Origin: Ollibium composti
GTDB lineage: Bacteria; Pseudomonadota; Alphaproteobacteria; Rhizobiales; Rhizobiaceae
NCBI RefSeq assembly: GCF_004801285.1
Contig: NZ_SSNY01000007.1
Coordinates: forward strand, 124,001 to 188,000
DNA length: 64,000 bases
Reading direction: 5' to 3'
The notes under the pieces are model-generated. The model saw only the letters and a list, made by a program, of their open reading frames with translations, was not told where the DNA came from and searched no databases. Shown here piece by piece: positions 26,788-35,746 of the stretch (position 1 is the stretch's first letter; each line of letters opens with the position of its first letter). Made by a program: the position numbers and the translations under genes.

Positions 26788-26840
26788 AGAAAGCCGCGAC
26801 CGGCCATCATAAGGCCGGCGCGGCTTTCTCCTTTCATTTT
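26788..26840 (+). terminator. Rho-independent terminator after the Sel1-like gene
   Basis: AGAAAGCCGCG-A-CCGGCC (26788-26805) pairs with GGCCGG-CGCGGCTTTCT (26813-26829) around a 7-base loop. The U-rich run CCTTTCATTTT follows. It isolates the Sel1-like gene from the binding-protein gene downstream. Confidence 0.75.
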
Positions 26841-26971
26841 CACCATGTTGGCGCAGGTTCTGACCCCGAACCGCCAAACCATCTGGACATCCGCTTCCGG
26901 CGATGGAATCTTGCGGCCACAACGCCGACGCGGGCCAAGGGGGCTTCGCGCGCTTTGGGGAGGTTTGGACT

Positions 26972-28093
26972 ATGATTGGAAAGAAATATCTGGGCGCGGC
27001 GCTGCTGGCTGCGGCGCTGTCCAGCTCGGCGGCCTATGCCGACGACATCACCTTTGCCGTTGCCGGCCCGATGACCGGTCAGCTCGCCACCATCGGCGAC
27101 CAGTTCAAGCAGGGCGCGCAGGCCGCGGCCGATGCCATCAACGCCAAGGGCGGCGTCATGGGCAAGCAGATCAAACTTGAGATCGAGGACGACCAGTGCG
27201 ATCCCAAGCAGGCGGTATCGATCGCCAACCGCATCCTCGCGAACGGCGTCATGTTCATCGACGGTCATGCCTGCTCCGGCTCAAGCATTCCGGCTTCGGC
27301 CGTCTATGCAGAGGGCGGCGCGCTGATGATGAGCCCGGCCTCGTCCAACCCGGTCATGACCGACGACGCAGCCGCCAAGGGCTGGAAGACGATCATGCGC
27401 CTCTACACGCGTGACGACCAGCAGGGCGCCTTCATCGGTCCGTGGATCGCCAAGAAATATGCCGGCAAGAACGTGGTTGTGCTGGATGATAAGAGCGCCT
27501 ACGGCCAGGGCGTCGCCGATGCCGTCGCAAAAACGATGAACGAGAACGGCCTCAAGGAAATCCTGCGCGAAAGCATCAATGCCGGCGAGAAGGACTATTC
27601 GGCGCTGGTAACGAAGCTGAAGGAAATGAAAGCCGACGTCGTCTATTTCGGCGGCTACCATCCGGAGGCCGGCCTGATCCTGCGTCAGGCGGCAGAGCAG
27701 GGCTTCAAGTTCCAGCTCATCATGCCCGATTCCATCGCTTCGCCAGAATTCTGGCAGGTCGCCGGCCCGGCCGGCGAGGGCACCATGTTCGTCTTCCCGT
27801 CTGATCCGCAGGCCAAGCCGGAAGCCAAGGAAGCGGTCGAGAAGATCAAGGCCGGCGGTTTCGTGCCGGAAGGCTTCACGCTGTTTTCCTATGCCGTCAT
27901 CCAGGCGTTCGCTCAAGGCATCGAGCGCGCCGGCAGCGAGGATCCGGCCAAGGTCGCCGAAGCTCTGAAGAATGGCGAGGCCATTCACACCGTGGTCGGC
28001 GACGTGGTCTTCGACGAGAAGGGCGACATGAAGAATGCCAGCTACGACATCAACCAGTGGCACGACGGCAAGTACGCGCCGATCCAGCCCTGA
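26972..28093 (+). CDS. Branched-chain amino acid ABC transporter substrate-binding protein (orphan)
   Basis: The 373-residue periplasmic protein starts at ATG 26972, behind GGGGAGG. The signal peptide is YLGAALLAAALSSSAAYA, and the mature protein opens DDITFAVAGPMTGQLATIGD. This, with AADAINAKGGVMGKQIKLEI, GHACSGSSIPASAVYAEGG and VVFDEKGDMKNASYDINQW, is the LivK/BraC type (Periplasmic binding 6). The disulfide-type cysteines in DDQCDP and HACSG are present. No permease or ATPase genes are adjacent. It converges on the leucine catabolism operon, so leucine/isoleucine/valine capture is a reasonable but unproved role. Confidence 0.93.
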   Translation: MIGKKYLGAALLAAALSSSAAYADDITFAVAGPMTGQLATIGDQFKQGAQAAADAINAKGGVMGKQIKLEIEDDQCDPKQAVSIANRILANGVMFIDGHACSGSSIPASAVYAEGGALMMSPASSNPVMTDDAAAKGWKTIMRLYTRDDQQGAFIGPWIAKKYAGKNVVVLDDKSAYGQGVADAVAKTMNENGLKEILRESINAGEKDYSALVTKLKEMKADVVYFGGYHPEAGLILRQAAEQGFKFQLIMPDSIASPEFWQVAGPAGEGTMFVFPSDPQAKPEAKEAVEKIKAGGFVPEGFTLFSYAVIQAFAQGIERAGSEDPAKVAEALKNGEAIHTVVGDVVFDEKGDMKNASYDINQWHDGKYAPIQP

Positions 28094-28114
28094 TCGATAG
28101 CCGCAGGAAAACGG

Positions 28115-28146
28115 AAATGGCCGGGTTCGTCCCGGCCATTTGCTTT
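28115..28146 (+). terminator. Rho-independent terminator after the binding-protein gene
   Basis: AAATGGCCGGG (28115-28125) and CCCGGCCATTT (28131-28141) form a perfect 11 bp stem with a TTCGT loop, followed by GCTTT. It starts 21 bases after the stop codon. Confidence 0.8.
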
Positions 28147-28150
28147 GGGG

Positions 28151-28281
28151 TGCGTTCTTCGAGGCTCGCTGTCGCTCGCACCTCAGGATGAGGACCGTTT
28201 GATGCTGACTTCAATAGGTGGAGTTGGCAGCTTACCTCCCTCATTCTGAGGTGCGAGCGACAGCGAGCCTCGAGGGACGCA
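28151..28281. repeat. Long inverted repeat between convergent genes
   Basis: Arms 28151-28192 and 28240-28281 are 42 bp each with three mismatches, separated by 47 bases. The core GAGGCTCGCTGTCGCTCGCA resembles a palindromic repeat that is abundant between genes in rhizobial genomes. The right arm ends 3 bases before the mccA stop codon, so it may double as the 3' end of that operon's transcript. Confidence 0.75.
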
Positions 28282-28284
28282 CTC

Positions 28285-30255
28285 TCAGCCTTCCTCTGCG
28301 AAGCGCACCAGAACGGTGCCGTCGCTGACCTGCGCGCCTTCGGTAGCGATCTCGGCGATCGTGCCGTCATGCGGAGCGGCGATGGTGTGCTCCATCTTCA
28401 TGGCTTCCAGGATGAGCAGCGGCTGGCCCTTTGCCACACGCTCTCCGGCAGCGGCCCGCACGACCTTGACCAGCCCCGGCATCGGCGCGCGCAGCGAACC
28501 CGTACCGGCGCCGGCCTCGTCGGCGCTCGCCAGCGGATCGGGCACGGCAAAGGTATAGCTCACGGCTCCGTCGAAGACGGTGACATGCCCCGGCCAACGG
28601 GCGAGAGGGAGATGGCCCGCGCCTGCGCCTGTATGGTGCCGGGTCGGAGCGCCGGTGTTCATCGCCGGGGAAAGATCGACCCCATATCGACCGTCTTTTA
28701 CCGAAATTCCCGCCGCGATATCTTCCTCGCCGAATTTCAGCTTGACCGTCTTCGGCACGGCATGGAAATGCGCATAGCCGGTCACTGCCGACCATGGATC
28801 GTTCGAGGCCGGCAGATCCTCGGCTCCCGAGGCTGCAAGTGCGGCCGCCGCCACTATTTCTGCGCCGGGCGGCGGCACGGTGGTCAGCGCCTCCTGCTTA
28901 CGGCCGATCAGGCCGGTATCGACATCGCCGGTGGCGAAGTCGGCGTCGGCGGCCAGTGCTGCAAGGAATGCCGTGTTGACGGTCGAGCCGGCAACCTCCG
29001 TTTGCGCCAGCATTGAACTGAGCGCCGCCAGCGCCGTGGCCCGATCCGGTCCGTGCGCCACCAGCTTGGCGATCATCGGATCGTAATAGGGCGAGATGGC
29101 ATCGCCTTCGCGTACGCCCGTTTCGACGCGGATTTCCGCACCTGCCGGCGCGGCAATGGGAAACCGCAGATGGTACAGCGTGCCGGTGGCCGGCAAAAAG
29201 CCCTTGGCGGCGTCTTCGGCATAGAGCCGCGCCTCGAAGGCGTGGCCGTTCAGCGTGATCTCGTCCTGCTTCAGCGGCAGGCGCTGGCCCGCGGCCACCC
29301 GCAACTGCCATTCCACCAGATCCAGCCCGGTGACCATTTCCGTCACCGGATGCTCGACCTGAAGGCGCGTGTTCATTTCCATGAACCAGAACCGGTCCGG
29401 CCTGAGCCCCTCCGACGCATCGACAATGAATTCGATGGTGCCGGCACCGGAATAGGCGATGGCCTGCGCCGCAGTGACCGCCGCCTCGGTCATCGCCGCC
29501 CGCATTTCGGCGGTCATGCCTGGCGCGGGCGCTTCCTCGATCACCTTCTGGTGGCGGCGCTGCGCCGAGCAGTCGCGCTCGTAGAGATGCACGACATTGC
29601 CGAAATCGTCGCCGAACACCTGCACTTCGATATGGCGCGGCTTCTCGACATATTTCTCCACCAGCACGCGGTCGTCGCCGAAGGCGGCCTTGGCTTCACG
29701 CCGGGCGCCGGATAGCGCCTCGGCGAAATCGTCGGGATTGTCGACGCGGCGCATGCCCTTGCCGCCGCCGCCGGCGCGCGCCTTGATCAGCACCGGATAG
29801 CCGATCTCGCGCGCCTTGGAGGCGAGCACGACGATCTCCTGCGCCTCGCCGTGGTAGCCGGGCACAACCGGCACGCCAGCCTTTTCCATCAGCCGCTTGG
29901 CGGCGTCCTTCAATCCCATCGCGCGGATCGAGGCCGCCGACGGGCCGATGAAGGTCAGGCCCGCCGCCACGACCTTGTCGACGAAGTCCGGGTTTTCCGA
30001 CAGGAAGCCGTAGCCGGGATGGATCGCCTCGGCGCCGCGTATGCGCGCCGCCTCGATAATGTTTTCGGCCACGAGGTAGCTCTCGCCGACAGGTGCTGCG
30101 CCGATGCGCACCGCCTCGTCGGCCATCTCCACATGCAGCGCGTGCGCGTCCGCGTCGGAATAGACGGCGACGGTTGCGATGCCCATGCGCCGCGCGGTGC
30201 GGATGATACGGCAGGCAATCTCGCCGCGATTGGCGACCAGGATTTTCTCGAACAT
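28285..30255 (-). CDS. mccA: Methylcrotonyl-CoA carboxylase, biotin-carrying alpha subunit
   Basis: The 656-residue protein combines biotin carboxylase and biotin carrier. It starts MFEKILVANRGEIACRIIRT and has the ATP-grasp glycine loop KARAGGGGKGMR, EMNTRLQVEHPVTE and a C-terminal biotinylation motif EAMKMEH. Such subunits serve acetyl-, propionyl- or methylcrotonyl-CoA carboxylase. The neighbours (mccB-type carboxyltransferase, isovaleryl-CoA dehydrogenase) make 3-methylcrotonyl-CoA the likely substrate in leucine degradation. The ATG at 30255 lies 10 bases after the mccB stop. A longer frame to 30465 lies inside mccB and is not used. Confidence 0.92.
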   Translation of the reverse strand: MFEKILVANRGEIACRIIRTARRMGIATVAVYSDADAHALHVEMADEAVRIGAAPVGESYLVAENIIEAARIRGAEAIHPGYGFLSENPDFVDKVVAAGLTFIGPSAASIRAMGLKDAAKRLMEKAGVPVVPGYHGEAQEIVVLASKAREIGYPVLIKARAGGGGKGMRRVDNPDDFAEALSGARREAKAAFGDDRVLVEKYVEKPRHIEVQVFGDDFGNVVHLYERDCSAQRRHQKVIEEAPAPGMTAEMRAAMTEAAVTAAQAIAYSGAGTIEFIVDASEGLRPDRFWFMEMNTRLQVEHPVTEMVTGLDLVEWQLRVAAGQRLPLKQDEITLNGHAFEARLYAEDAAKGFLPATGTLYHLRFPIAAPAGAEIRVETGVREGDAISPYYDPMIAKLVAHGPDRATALAALSSMLAQTEVAGSTVNTAFLAALAADADFATGDVDTGLIGRKQEALTTVPPPGAEIVAAAALAASGAEDLPASNDPWSAVTGYAHFHAVPKTVKLKFGEEDIAAGISVKDGRYGVDLSPAMNTGAPTRHHTGAGAGHLPLARWPGHVTVFDGAVSYTFAVPDPLASADEAGAGTGSLRAPMPGLVKVVRAAAGERVAKGQPLLILEAMKMEHTIAAPHDGTIAEIATEGAQVSDGTVLVRFAEEG

Positions 30256-30265
30256 GGCTGTCAAC

Positions 30266-31873
30266 TCACATCCTGAACACGCCGAACTTCGTTTCCGGCA
30301 CCGGCGCGTTGAGCGCGGCGGAAAGCGACAGCGCCAGCACCTCGCGCGATTTCGCCGGGTCGATGATGCCGTCGTCCCAAAGCCGCGCCGAAGAATAGAG
30401 TGGATGGCCCTCGCGCTCGTATTTCTCCAGCGTCGGCTGCTTGAAGGCAGCTTCCTCTTCGGCACTCCAACTGCCGCCCTTGCGTTCGATGCCTTCGCGC
30501 CTGACCTGCGCCAGCACCATCGCGGCCTGCTCGCCGCCCATCACCGAGATTCGCGCGTTCGGCCACATCCACAGAAACCGGGGCGAGTAGGCGCGCCCGC
30601 ACATGCCGTAATTGCCGGCACCGAACGAGCCGCCGATGATCATCGTCAGCTTCGGCACCTGCGCGGTCGCCACCGCCGTCACCAGCTTGGCGCCGTCCTT
30701 GGCGATGCCGCCGGCCTCGTATTTGCGGCCGACCATGAAGCCGGTGATGTTTTGCAGGAAGACGAGCGGTATCTTACGCTGGCAGCACAGTTCGATGAAA
30801 TGCGCGCCTTTGACGGCGCTTTCGGAAAACAGCACGCCGTTGTTGGCGAGAATGCCCACCGGCATCCCGTAAAGATGCGCGAAGCCGGTCACCAGCGTGG
30901 TGCCGTAATTGGCCTTGAACTCGTCGAATTCCGAGCCGTCGACGATGCGGGCGATCACCTCGCGCGCGTCGTAGGGCTGGCGCAGGTCCGTCGGCACGAT
31001 GCCGTAGAGCTCGCGCGGATCGTAAAGCGGTTGAATCGGTTTCTGTAAGGAGAGGCTTACGGCCTTGTTCCGATTCAGGTTTCTGACGATGCGTCGTACG
31101 ATCGCCAGCGCATGCGCATCGTCCATCGCCAGATGATCGGCCACGCCGCTCTCGCGCGTGTGTAGGTCGGCGCCGCCAAGCTCCTCGGCCGAGACGTCCT
31201 CGCCGGTCGCCGCCTTCACCAGCGGCGGGCCGCCGAGGAAGATGGTGGCTTGCTTGCGCACCATGATGGATTCGTCGGCCATCGCCGGCACATAGGCGCC
31301 GCCGGCCGTGCAGGAGCCCATGACGCAGGCGATCTGCGGAATGCCTGCGGCGCTCATGTTGGCCTGATTGAAGAAGATGCGGCCGAAATGCTCGCGGTCG
31401 GGAAAAACTTCGTCCTGGTTGGGCAGGTTGGCGCCGCCGGAATCGACCAGGTAGATGCAGGGCAGGTTGTTCTGCGCGGCGATCTCCTGCGCGCGCAGAT
31501 GCTTTTTCACTGTTATCGGGTAGTAGGTGCCGCCCTTCACCGTGGCGTCGTTGACCACCACCATCACCTCCCGGCCCTCGACACGGCCTATGCCGGCGAT
31601 CATGCCGGCGGCAGATATTGCGTCGTCATACATGTCCCAGGCGGCGAACTGGCCGACCTCCAGGAACGGCGAGCCGGTGTCGAGCAGCTGGGCGAGGCGT
31701 TCGCGCGGCAACAGCTTTCCGCGCGAGACATGGCGCTTGCGGGCTTCTTCTGAGCCGCCGCGCTGGACGGTTTCGGCCTTGCCGGAAATATCGGCGACCA
31801 GCACCCGCATCTTCTCGGCATTGGCGCGAAAGGTCTCGGAGGAGGGGGAAACGGAGGAGGAGAGGACGGCCAT
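30266..31873 (-). CDS. mccB: Methylcrotonyl-CoA carboxylase, carboxyltransferase beta subunit
   Basis: The 535-residue carboxyltransferase transfers CO2 from biotin to 3-methylcrotonyl-CoA. Family signatures are [55 protein letters not shown] and [18 protein letters not shown]. The segments [20 protein letters not shown] and [11 protein letters not shown] match MCC beta better than propionyl-CoA carboxylase. The gene lies 59 bases after ivd and 10 bases before mccA, consistent with one leucine operon. Confidence 0.94.
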   Translation of the reverse strand: MAVLSSSVSPSSETFRANAEKMRVLVADISGKAETVQRGGSEEARKRHVSRGKLLPRERLAQLLDTGSPFLEVGQFAAWDMYDDAISAAGMIAGIGRVEGREVMVVVNDATVKGGTYYPITVKKHLRAQEIAAQNNLPCIYLVDSGGANLPNQDEVFPDREHFGRIFFNQANMSAAGIPQIACVMGSCTAGGAYVPAMADESIMVRKQATIFLGGPPLVKAATGEDVSAEELGGADLHTRESGVADHLAMDDAHALAIVRRIVRNLNRNKAVSLSLQKPIQPLYDPRELYGIVPTDLRQPYDAREVIARIVDGSEFDEFKANYGTTLVTGFAHLYGMPVGILANNGVLFSESAVKGAHFIELCCQRKIPLVFLQNITGFMVGRKYEAGGIAKDGAKLVTAVATAQVPKLTMIIGGSFGAGNYGMCGRAYSPRFLWMWPNARISVMGGEQAAMVLAQVRREGIERKGGSWSAEEEAAFKQPTLEKYEREGHPLYSSARLWDDGIIDPAKSREVLALSLSAALNAPVPETKFGVFRM

Positions 31874-31932
31874 GGCTTGCCTTTCGCGACTGCGCGGGAA
31901 GTTTGCGCCGAGTGACGGCGGGTTTGAAGCGT

Positions 31933-33096
31933 CTACGACGCTTCCGCCATCATCTCGCGGCCGATCAGCCAGCGGCGGATTTCACTGGTCCCGGCGCCGA
32001 TCTCGTAGAGTTTGGCGTCGCGCAGAAGGCGGCCGGTCGGGTTGTCGTTGACGTAGCCGTTGCCGCCCAGCAGCTGGATGGCGTCGAGCGCCATCAGTGT
32101 CGCTTTCTCGGCGGCGAACAGGATGCAGCCGGCGGAATCCTTGCGCGTCGTCTCGCCGCGGTCGCACGATGCTGCTACCGCATAGACGTAGGCGCGCGCG
32201 GCGTTCATCGTCGCATACATGTCGGCGAGCTTGCCCTGCACCAACTGGAAGTCGCCGATCGCCTGGCCGAACTGGCGCCGCGTCTGCACATAGGGCATCA
32301 CGGTGTCGAGGCATGCGGCCATGATGCCGAGCGGCCCGCCGGCCAGCACGCAGCGCTCGTAGTCGAGGCCCGACATCAGCACCTCGACGCCCCGGTTCTC
32401 GACACCCAGCACGTTCTCGAACGGCACCTCGACGTTCTCGAACACCAACTCCCCGGTGTTGGAGCCGCGCATGCCGAGCTTGTCCAGCTTCTGCGCCACC
32501 GAAAAGCCCTTCATAGTCCGCTCGATGATGAAGGCGGTGATGCCGCGCGAGCCCATCGTCGGTTCGGTCTTGGCATAGACCACCAGCGTGCCGGCGTCCG
32601 GCCCGTTGGTGATCCACATCTTGGTGCCGTTCAGGATATAGCGGTCGTTGCGTTTCTCGGCGCGCAGCTTCATCGACACGACGTCCGAACCAGAGCCGCT
32701 CTCCGACATGGCGAGCGAGCCGACCGTCTCACCCGAGCACAGCGAGGGCAGGTACTTTTCCTTCTGCGCCGCCGTCGCCCAGCGGTTGATCTGGTTGACG
32801 CAGAGATTGGAATGCGCGCCGTAGGAGAGGCCGACCGAAGCACACGCACGGGAAATCTCCTCGATTGCCACGGTCTGCGCCAGATAGCCCATGCCGGAGC
32901 CGCCGAAATCCGGGTCGGCGGTGATGCCGAGCAGGCCGAGCGCGCCCATTTCCTGCCAAAGGTGCATGGGGAACTCGTTGGAGCGGTCGGTCTCGGCCGC
33001 CAGCGGCGCGATGCGGTCCTCCGCGAAGCGGCGCACCGTGTCGCGCAGCGCCTCGATGTCCGCATCAAGCCCGAAATTCAGCGTGTTGGTGTACAT
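31933..33096 (-). CDS. ivd: Isovaleryl-CoA dehydrogenase
   Basis: The 387-residue FAD enzyme oxidises isovaleryl-CoA to 3-methylcrotonyl-CoA and passes electrons to ETF. It starts [19 protein letters not shown] at 33096; the frame opens at 33117. FAD-site segments [19 protein letters not shown] and [10 protein letters not shown] are present. The isovaleryl type is supported by [13 protein letters not shown], whose glutamate is the catalytic base in this subfamily, and by [19 protein letters not shown], where most other acyl-CoA dehydrogenases have their base in Y-E-G-T. It overlaps the upstream tetR gene by 32 bases, implying coupling. Confidence 0.95.
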   Translation of the reverse strand: MYTNTLNFGLDADIEALRDTVRRFAEDRIAPLAAETDRSNEFPMHLWQEMGALGLLGITADPDFGGSGMGYLAQTVAIEEISRACASVGLSYGAHSNLCVNQINRWATAAQKEKYLPSLCSGETVGSLAMSESGSGSDVVSMKLRAEKRNDRYILNGTKMWITNGPDAGTLVVYAKTEPTMGSRGITAFIIERTMKGFSVAQKLDKLGMRGSNTGELVFENVEVPFENVLGVENRGVEVLMSGLDYERCVLAGGPLGIMAACLDTVMPYVQTRRQFGQAIGDFQLVQGKLADMYATMNAARAYVYAVAASCDRGETTRKDSAGCILFAAEKATLMALDAIQLLGGNGYVNDNPTGRLLRDAKLYEIGAGTSEIRRWLIGREMMAEAS

Positions 33097-33706
33097 GGTT
33101 TTCCTCCCGGCCTTCATTCGCGCCGACGAGGCGCATGGTCATCCTGAGATAGGTTTCGGTCACGCCCGCGACGGAAAGCCGTTCATCCGGCCGAAACCAG
33201 ACGATGACGCCTGTCATCATCTGGATCAAAGCCATGGCGGTCAATTCGATATCGTCGGCTGCGAAGGCGTCTGTCGCCGCGCCGTCGCGCAAGATGGTGC
33301 GCAGTTCCTTTTCATAGGTCGTGCGCAGCTTGAGGATACGCGTCAGCCGCTCCGGCGACAGGCTGCGCAATTCCATGTTGGAGACATGCGTGGAGTGCCG
33401 CCGTGCGATATGGAAGGCGATGTGGTTTTCCACGAAGGCCGAAAGCAGCACCTGAGGCCGAGTGCTCGCCGGCCGCGCCTCCTGCCAGGCGGTAAGCAAC
33501 GCCTCCATGTGCTCCAGCATCAGCGAGAACAGCAGGTCTTCCTTGGTCGGGAAATAGCGGTAGAGCGCGGCCGCTTGCACGCCGACCTCGCCGGCCAGCT
33601 GGCGCATCGACATCGCCTCGTAGCCGTGACGCGCGATCAACGCGGTCGCCGCGTCGCGGATCGCTGCCTCGGTTCTTTCGCCGTCGGATCCTGTCGTGCG
33701 CGCCAT
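33065..33706 (-). CDS. TetR-family regulator of the leucine catabolism operon
   Basis: The 213-residue repressor-type protein has an N-terminal TetR helix-turn-helix ([39 protein letters not shown]) and the [11 protein letters not shown] segment that follows it in this family. The C-terminal ligand domain is of the kind seen in acyl-CoA-linked TetR regulators. It is the first gene of the unit tetR-ivd-mccB-mccA, overlapping ivd by 32 bases, so it very probably regulates the operon and itself in response to a CoA intermediate or related ligand. Which ligand is not visible. A palindromic site lies just upstream. Confidence 0.9.
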   Translation of the reverse strand: MARTTGSDGERTEAAIRDAATALIARHGYEAMSMRQLAGEVGVQAAALYRYFPTKEDLLFSLMLEHMEALLTAWQEARPASTRPQVLLSAFVENHIAFHIARRHSTHVSNMELRSLSPERLTRILKLRTTYEKELRTILRDGAATDAFAADDIELTAMALIQMMTGVIVWFRPDERLSVAGVTETYLRMTMRLVGANEGREENHVHQHAEFRA

Positions 33707-33730
33707 ATCTATCCTCCATTGTCATTAATA

Positions 33731-33745
33731 AAACGAACGTTCAAT
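33731..33745. promoter_or_regulatory. Possible TetR operator before tetR-ivd-mccBA
   Basis: The 8 bp palindrome GAACGTTC at 33735-33742 lies in AAACGAACGTTCAAT, 29 bases upstream of the tetR start. Its position fits autorepression. The palindrome is short, so the call is tentative. Confidence 0.4.
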
Positions 33746-33855
33746 TCTTTCAAGGGGTGGTGAAGCGCTTCCTTGATGGGTGGTGGCTGCCCTTGGTCGG
33801 CGCCGGCACATGCAGTCAGCGTCGATGGCTGAGGCGTGGCGGAGTTCGTCCGGAG

Positions 33856-34503
33856 TTATGCTGCCGGATGCCGGGGCGCCGTGCCCTTCCGGCGCAGACC
33901 GGCAAAGCCGGCGCCGCCCATCGCGACCGTCAGCATGGCGAAGGAGAGCACGCTCGGCGCATGATAAGGCACCGCGGTCCAGTCCGGCCGGATCAGACTG
34001 GCCGTGTTGAAGTCCTCGCTGCTGAACTGGCACAGCACGAAAGACGCGCCGTTGCGCACCATGTCCACGTCGATGCGCGAAACAAGCGCCTCGATATCGG
34101 CCCCGAGCGGCGAATTACGATCGTTTATGCCGCGCATGTGAACCAGCAGGGCCTGCGTGGCCGACAGGTAGGCGTGGCTGCACTCGTTGAACGGGCTCGC
34201 TTCGTCCCCCAGGCTGCCGGGGACGACACCCCACAGGCAATAGGTATACTGGATGTTGCCGAAGGTGAGCAGCCGGCGGAACGTCTCGTCGGTGCGGGCT
34301 TGCCTCGCGGCCAAGTCGAGGATTTTGCCGCGATAGTCGGCGATCACCGCCATCTGCCCATGGGTGAGGGCGGGAATGGCGATGCCGCTGTCGTCGGAAT
34401 TGGCGGCGCTGCGGTGCGCTTGCGCCGTTGCTACGGGCAGAAGGACGATCAGAAGGCATGAAAAAGCCGCGGCACGGACATTAAAGATGGCGCGCCGCGG
34501 CAT
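33856..34503 (-). CDS. Exported protein of unknown function in the cbtBA unit
   Basis: The 215-residue protein starts at ATG 34503, 8 bases after the cbtA stop; the frame runs upstream into cbtA but that part is not coding. It has a signal peptide (AAFSCLLIVLLPVATAQA), a helical periplasmic domain with three cysteines (QYTYCLWG, NECSHAY, VLCQFSS) and a C-terminal hydrophobic segment (SVLSFAMLTVAMGGAGFAGL) ending in a basic tail, as in a C-terminally anchored protein. I recognise no family. Its place in the riboswitch-controlled cobalt transport unit suggests a link to cobalt or cobalamin, possibly metal delivery. That is inference. Confidence 0.75.
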   Translation of the reverse strand: MPRRAIFNVRAAAFSCLLIVLLPVATAQAHRSAANSDDSGIAIPALTHGQMAVIADYRGKILDLAARQARTDETFRRLLTFGNIQYTYCLWGVVPGSLGDEASPFNECSHAYLSATQALLVHMRGINDRNSPLGADIEALVSRIDVDMVRNGASFVLCQFSSEDFNTASLIRPDWTAVPYHAPSVLSFAMLTVAMGGAGFAGLRRKGTAPRHPAA

Positions 34504-34511
34504 GGCTTCGG

Positions 34512-35270
34512 TCAGCGGACGGCCGTGCGCGCTGCTGCAGGCCGGTACCCGGCAAGGCTGCGTTCGGCAAGCGCCCCGAAACCGAGACCGACGACAGTCC
34601 AAAGCACCGCATGCAGGCCGAGCGATGCCGTGCGGAAATACCACAGCAGATCGGCGGGGAAGCCTTCCGGCACCTCGTTGACCGTCGGCAGGGCGTACTG
34701 CGCGATGGTCACCACCATGATGAAGGCACCGGCAGCAATGATGGAAGCGTTCCAGCCGCCCCGGCTTGCCCACAGGCGTTGCGCAAGGCCGACGGCCGCG
34801 ACCGCGGCCAGCAACGACACCAGCATCATGACGAAGAACAATTCCGTCCTGGCGCCGATCGTCTCGGGGCTGCCGACTGCCGGCGGGGTCGCCGGATATT
34901 TCAGGAACGGCACTGCAACGAGTGTGATGAAGCCGCCGAGCGCCAGCAGGCCCGCAGTGGCGCGGGCGCCAAGACGGCCGATGCGTCCGTAGACATAAGC
35001 GAAGGCGAGAGAGAACAGCCCGCCGACCGCCGCGCCGTAGACGACGACGCCGGTGAGCAGGCCGATGCCGGCCTGCGTGGTGCGCGAAACCAGTTCAGGT
35101 TCCTCGGCCATCGCCTGGCTGCCGGTGGCCTGTTCGGCTGCCGCCGCCTGTTCCTCAAGCGCGATGGCGCGGTCGACCTGCGGTTCGCCGAAGACGCGGG
35201 CGAAGCCGAAAGCGAACAGCCCCGCGATCACCCCGACAATCATGCCGCGGAGCAAAAGAGACCCAACCAT
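34512..35270 (-). CDS. cbtA: CbtA, predicted cobalt transporter subunit
   Basis: The 252-residue membrane protein starts MVGSLLLRGMIVGVIAGLFA at ATG 35270. It has about five helices and the family segments RVFGEPQVDRAIALEE, GIGLLTGVVVYGAAVGGLFS, LKYPATPPAVGSPETIG and the closing GFGALAERSL. CbtA with CbtB was proposed as a cobalt uptake system because of recurring B12 riboswitch control, and this locus has that riboswitch. The start is 13 bases after cbtB. A frame to 35321 would overlap cbtB. Confidence 0.92.
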   Translation of the reverse strand: MVGSLLLRGMIVGVIAGLFAFGFARVFGEPQVDRAIALEEQAAAAEQATGSQAMAEEPELVSRTTQAGIGLLTGVVVYGAAVGGLFSLAFAYVYGRIGRLGARATAGLLALGGFITLVAVPFLKYPATPPAVGSPETIGARTELFFVMMLVSLLAAVAAVGLAQRLWASRGGWNASIIAAGAFIMVVTIAQYALPTVNEVPEGFPADLLWYFRTASLGLHAVLWTVVGLGFGALAERSLAGYRPAAARTAVR

Positions 35271-35283
35271 GTCGGCAACCCTT

Positions 35284-35490
35284 TTAGTGGCAGGGGAAAC
35301 CGAGAAGATGGCGGCCGTCATGCACGAATTCGTGGATGTACATGCCAGAAAACAGCGATGTGGCGCCTTCCTCGGTGCCGACGAAATAGATCGCGATCAG
35401 GAAGAGAAGGCCGCCGAAAATTGCCCACGGCAGGAGTTCCCGAACCGGTATCGGGCGGACATCCGGTGTTGCGATGGCAATGTTGGACAT
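35284..35490 (-). CDS. cbtB: CbtB, small cobalt transporter subunit
   Basis: The 68-residue protein starts at ATG 35490, behind AGGAGAGG. It has one membrane helix (ELLPWAIFGGLLFLIAIYFV) and a histidine-containing C-terminus, MYIHEFVHDGRHLLGFPCH. This H-x-x-x-H...H pattern at the very end is the mark of CbtB and presumably binds the metal. It lies directly downstream of the cobalamin riboswitch and is the first gene of cbtB-cbtA-unknown. Confidence 0.92.
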   Translation of the reverse strand: MSNIAIATPDVRPIPVRELLPWAIFGGLLFLIAIYFVGTEEGATSLFSGMYIHEFVHDGRHLLGFPCH

Positions 35491-35528
35491 GATTTCCTCT
35501 CCTGGGATCCAGCGTCCCGTTGCAAAAA

Positions 35529-35627
35529 ATATACAGGGAAGATCTGACTTTCGGCGGGTCAAAAAGCGACAGCCGATCACAGTGGCGCGACCGTGCCGGA
35601 TTCACACCGGCTTCCACACCTGTATAT
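35529..35627 (-). promoter_or_regulatory. Cobalamin riboswitch upstream of cbtBA
   Basis: On the minus strand a perfect 9 bp closing stem (ATATACAGG from 35619-35627 with CCTGTATAT at 35529-35537) encloses the class hallmarks: GGAAGCCGGTGTGAATCCGG, CGCGCCACTGTGATC (GCCACTGT at 35579-35586) and the B12-box-like AGTCAGATC at 35541-35549. It ends 38 bases before the cbtB start. Adenosylcobalamin binding would be expected to turn the cbt unit down. Confidence 0.92.
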
Positions 35628-35746
35628 GCAAAGAACATTATGCCAGTGCGTTGCTACCTGTCAATGAAAGCCGGTATGGCGACAAATCTGTTCAGGATCG
35701 CTGCGATACGTTTCCATGATGTCGGGCGAAAAGGATGCCGAATCGA

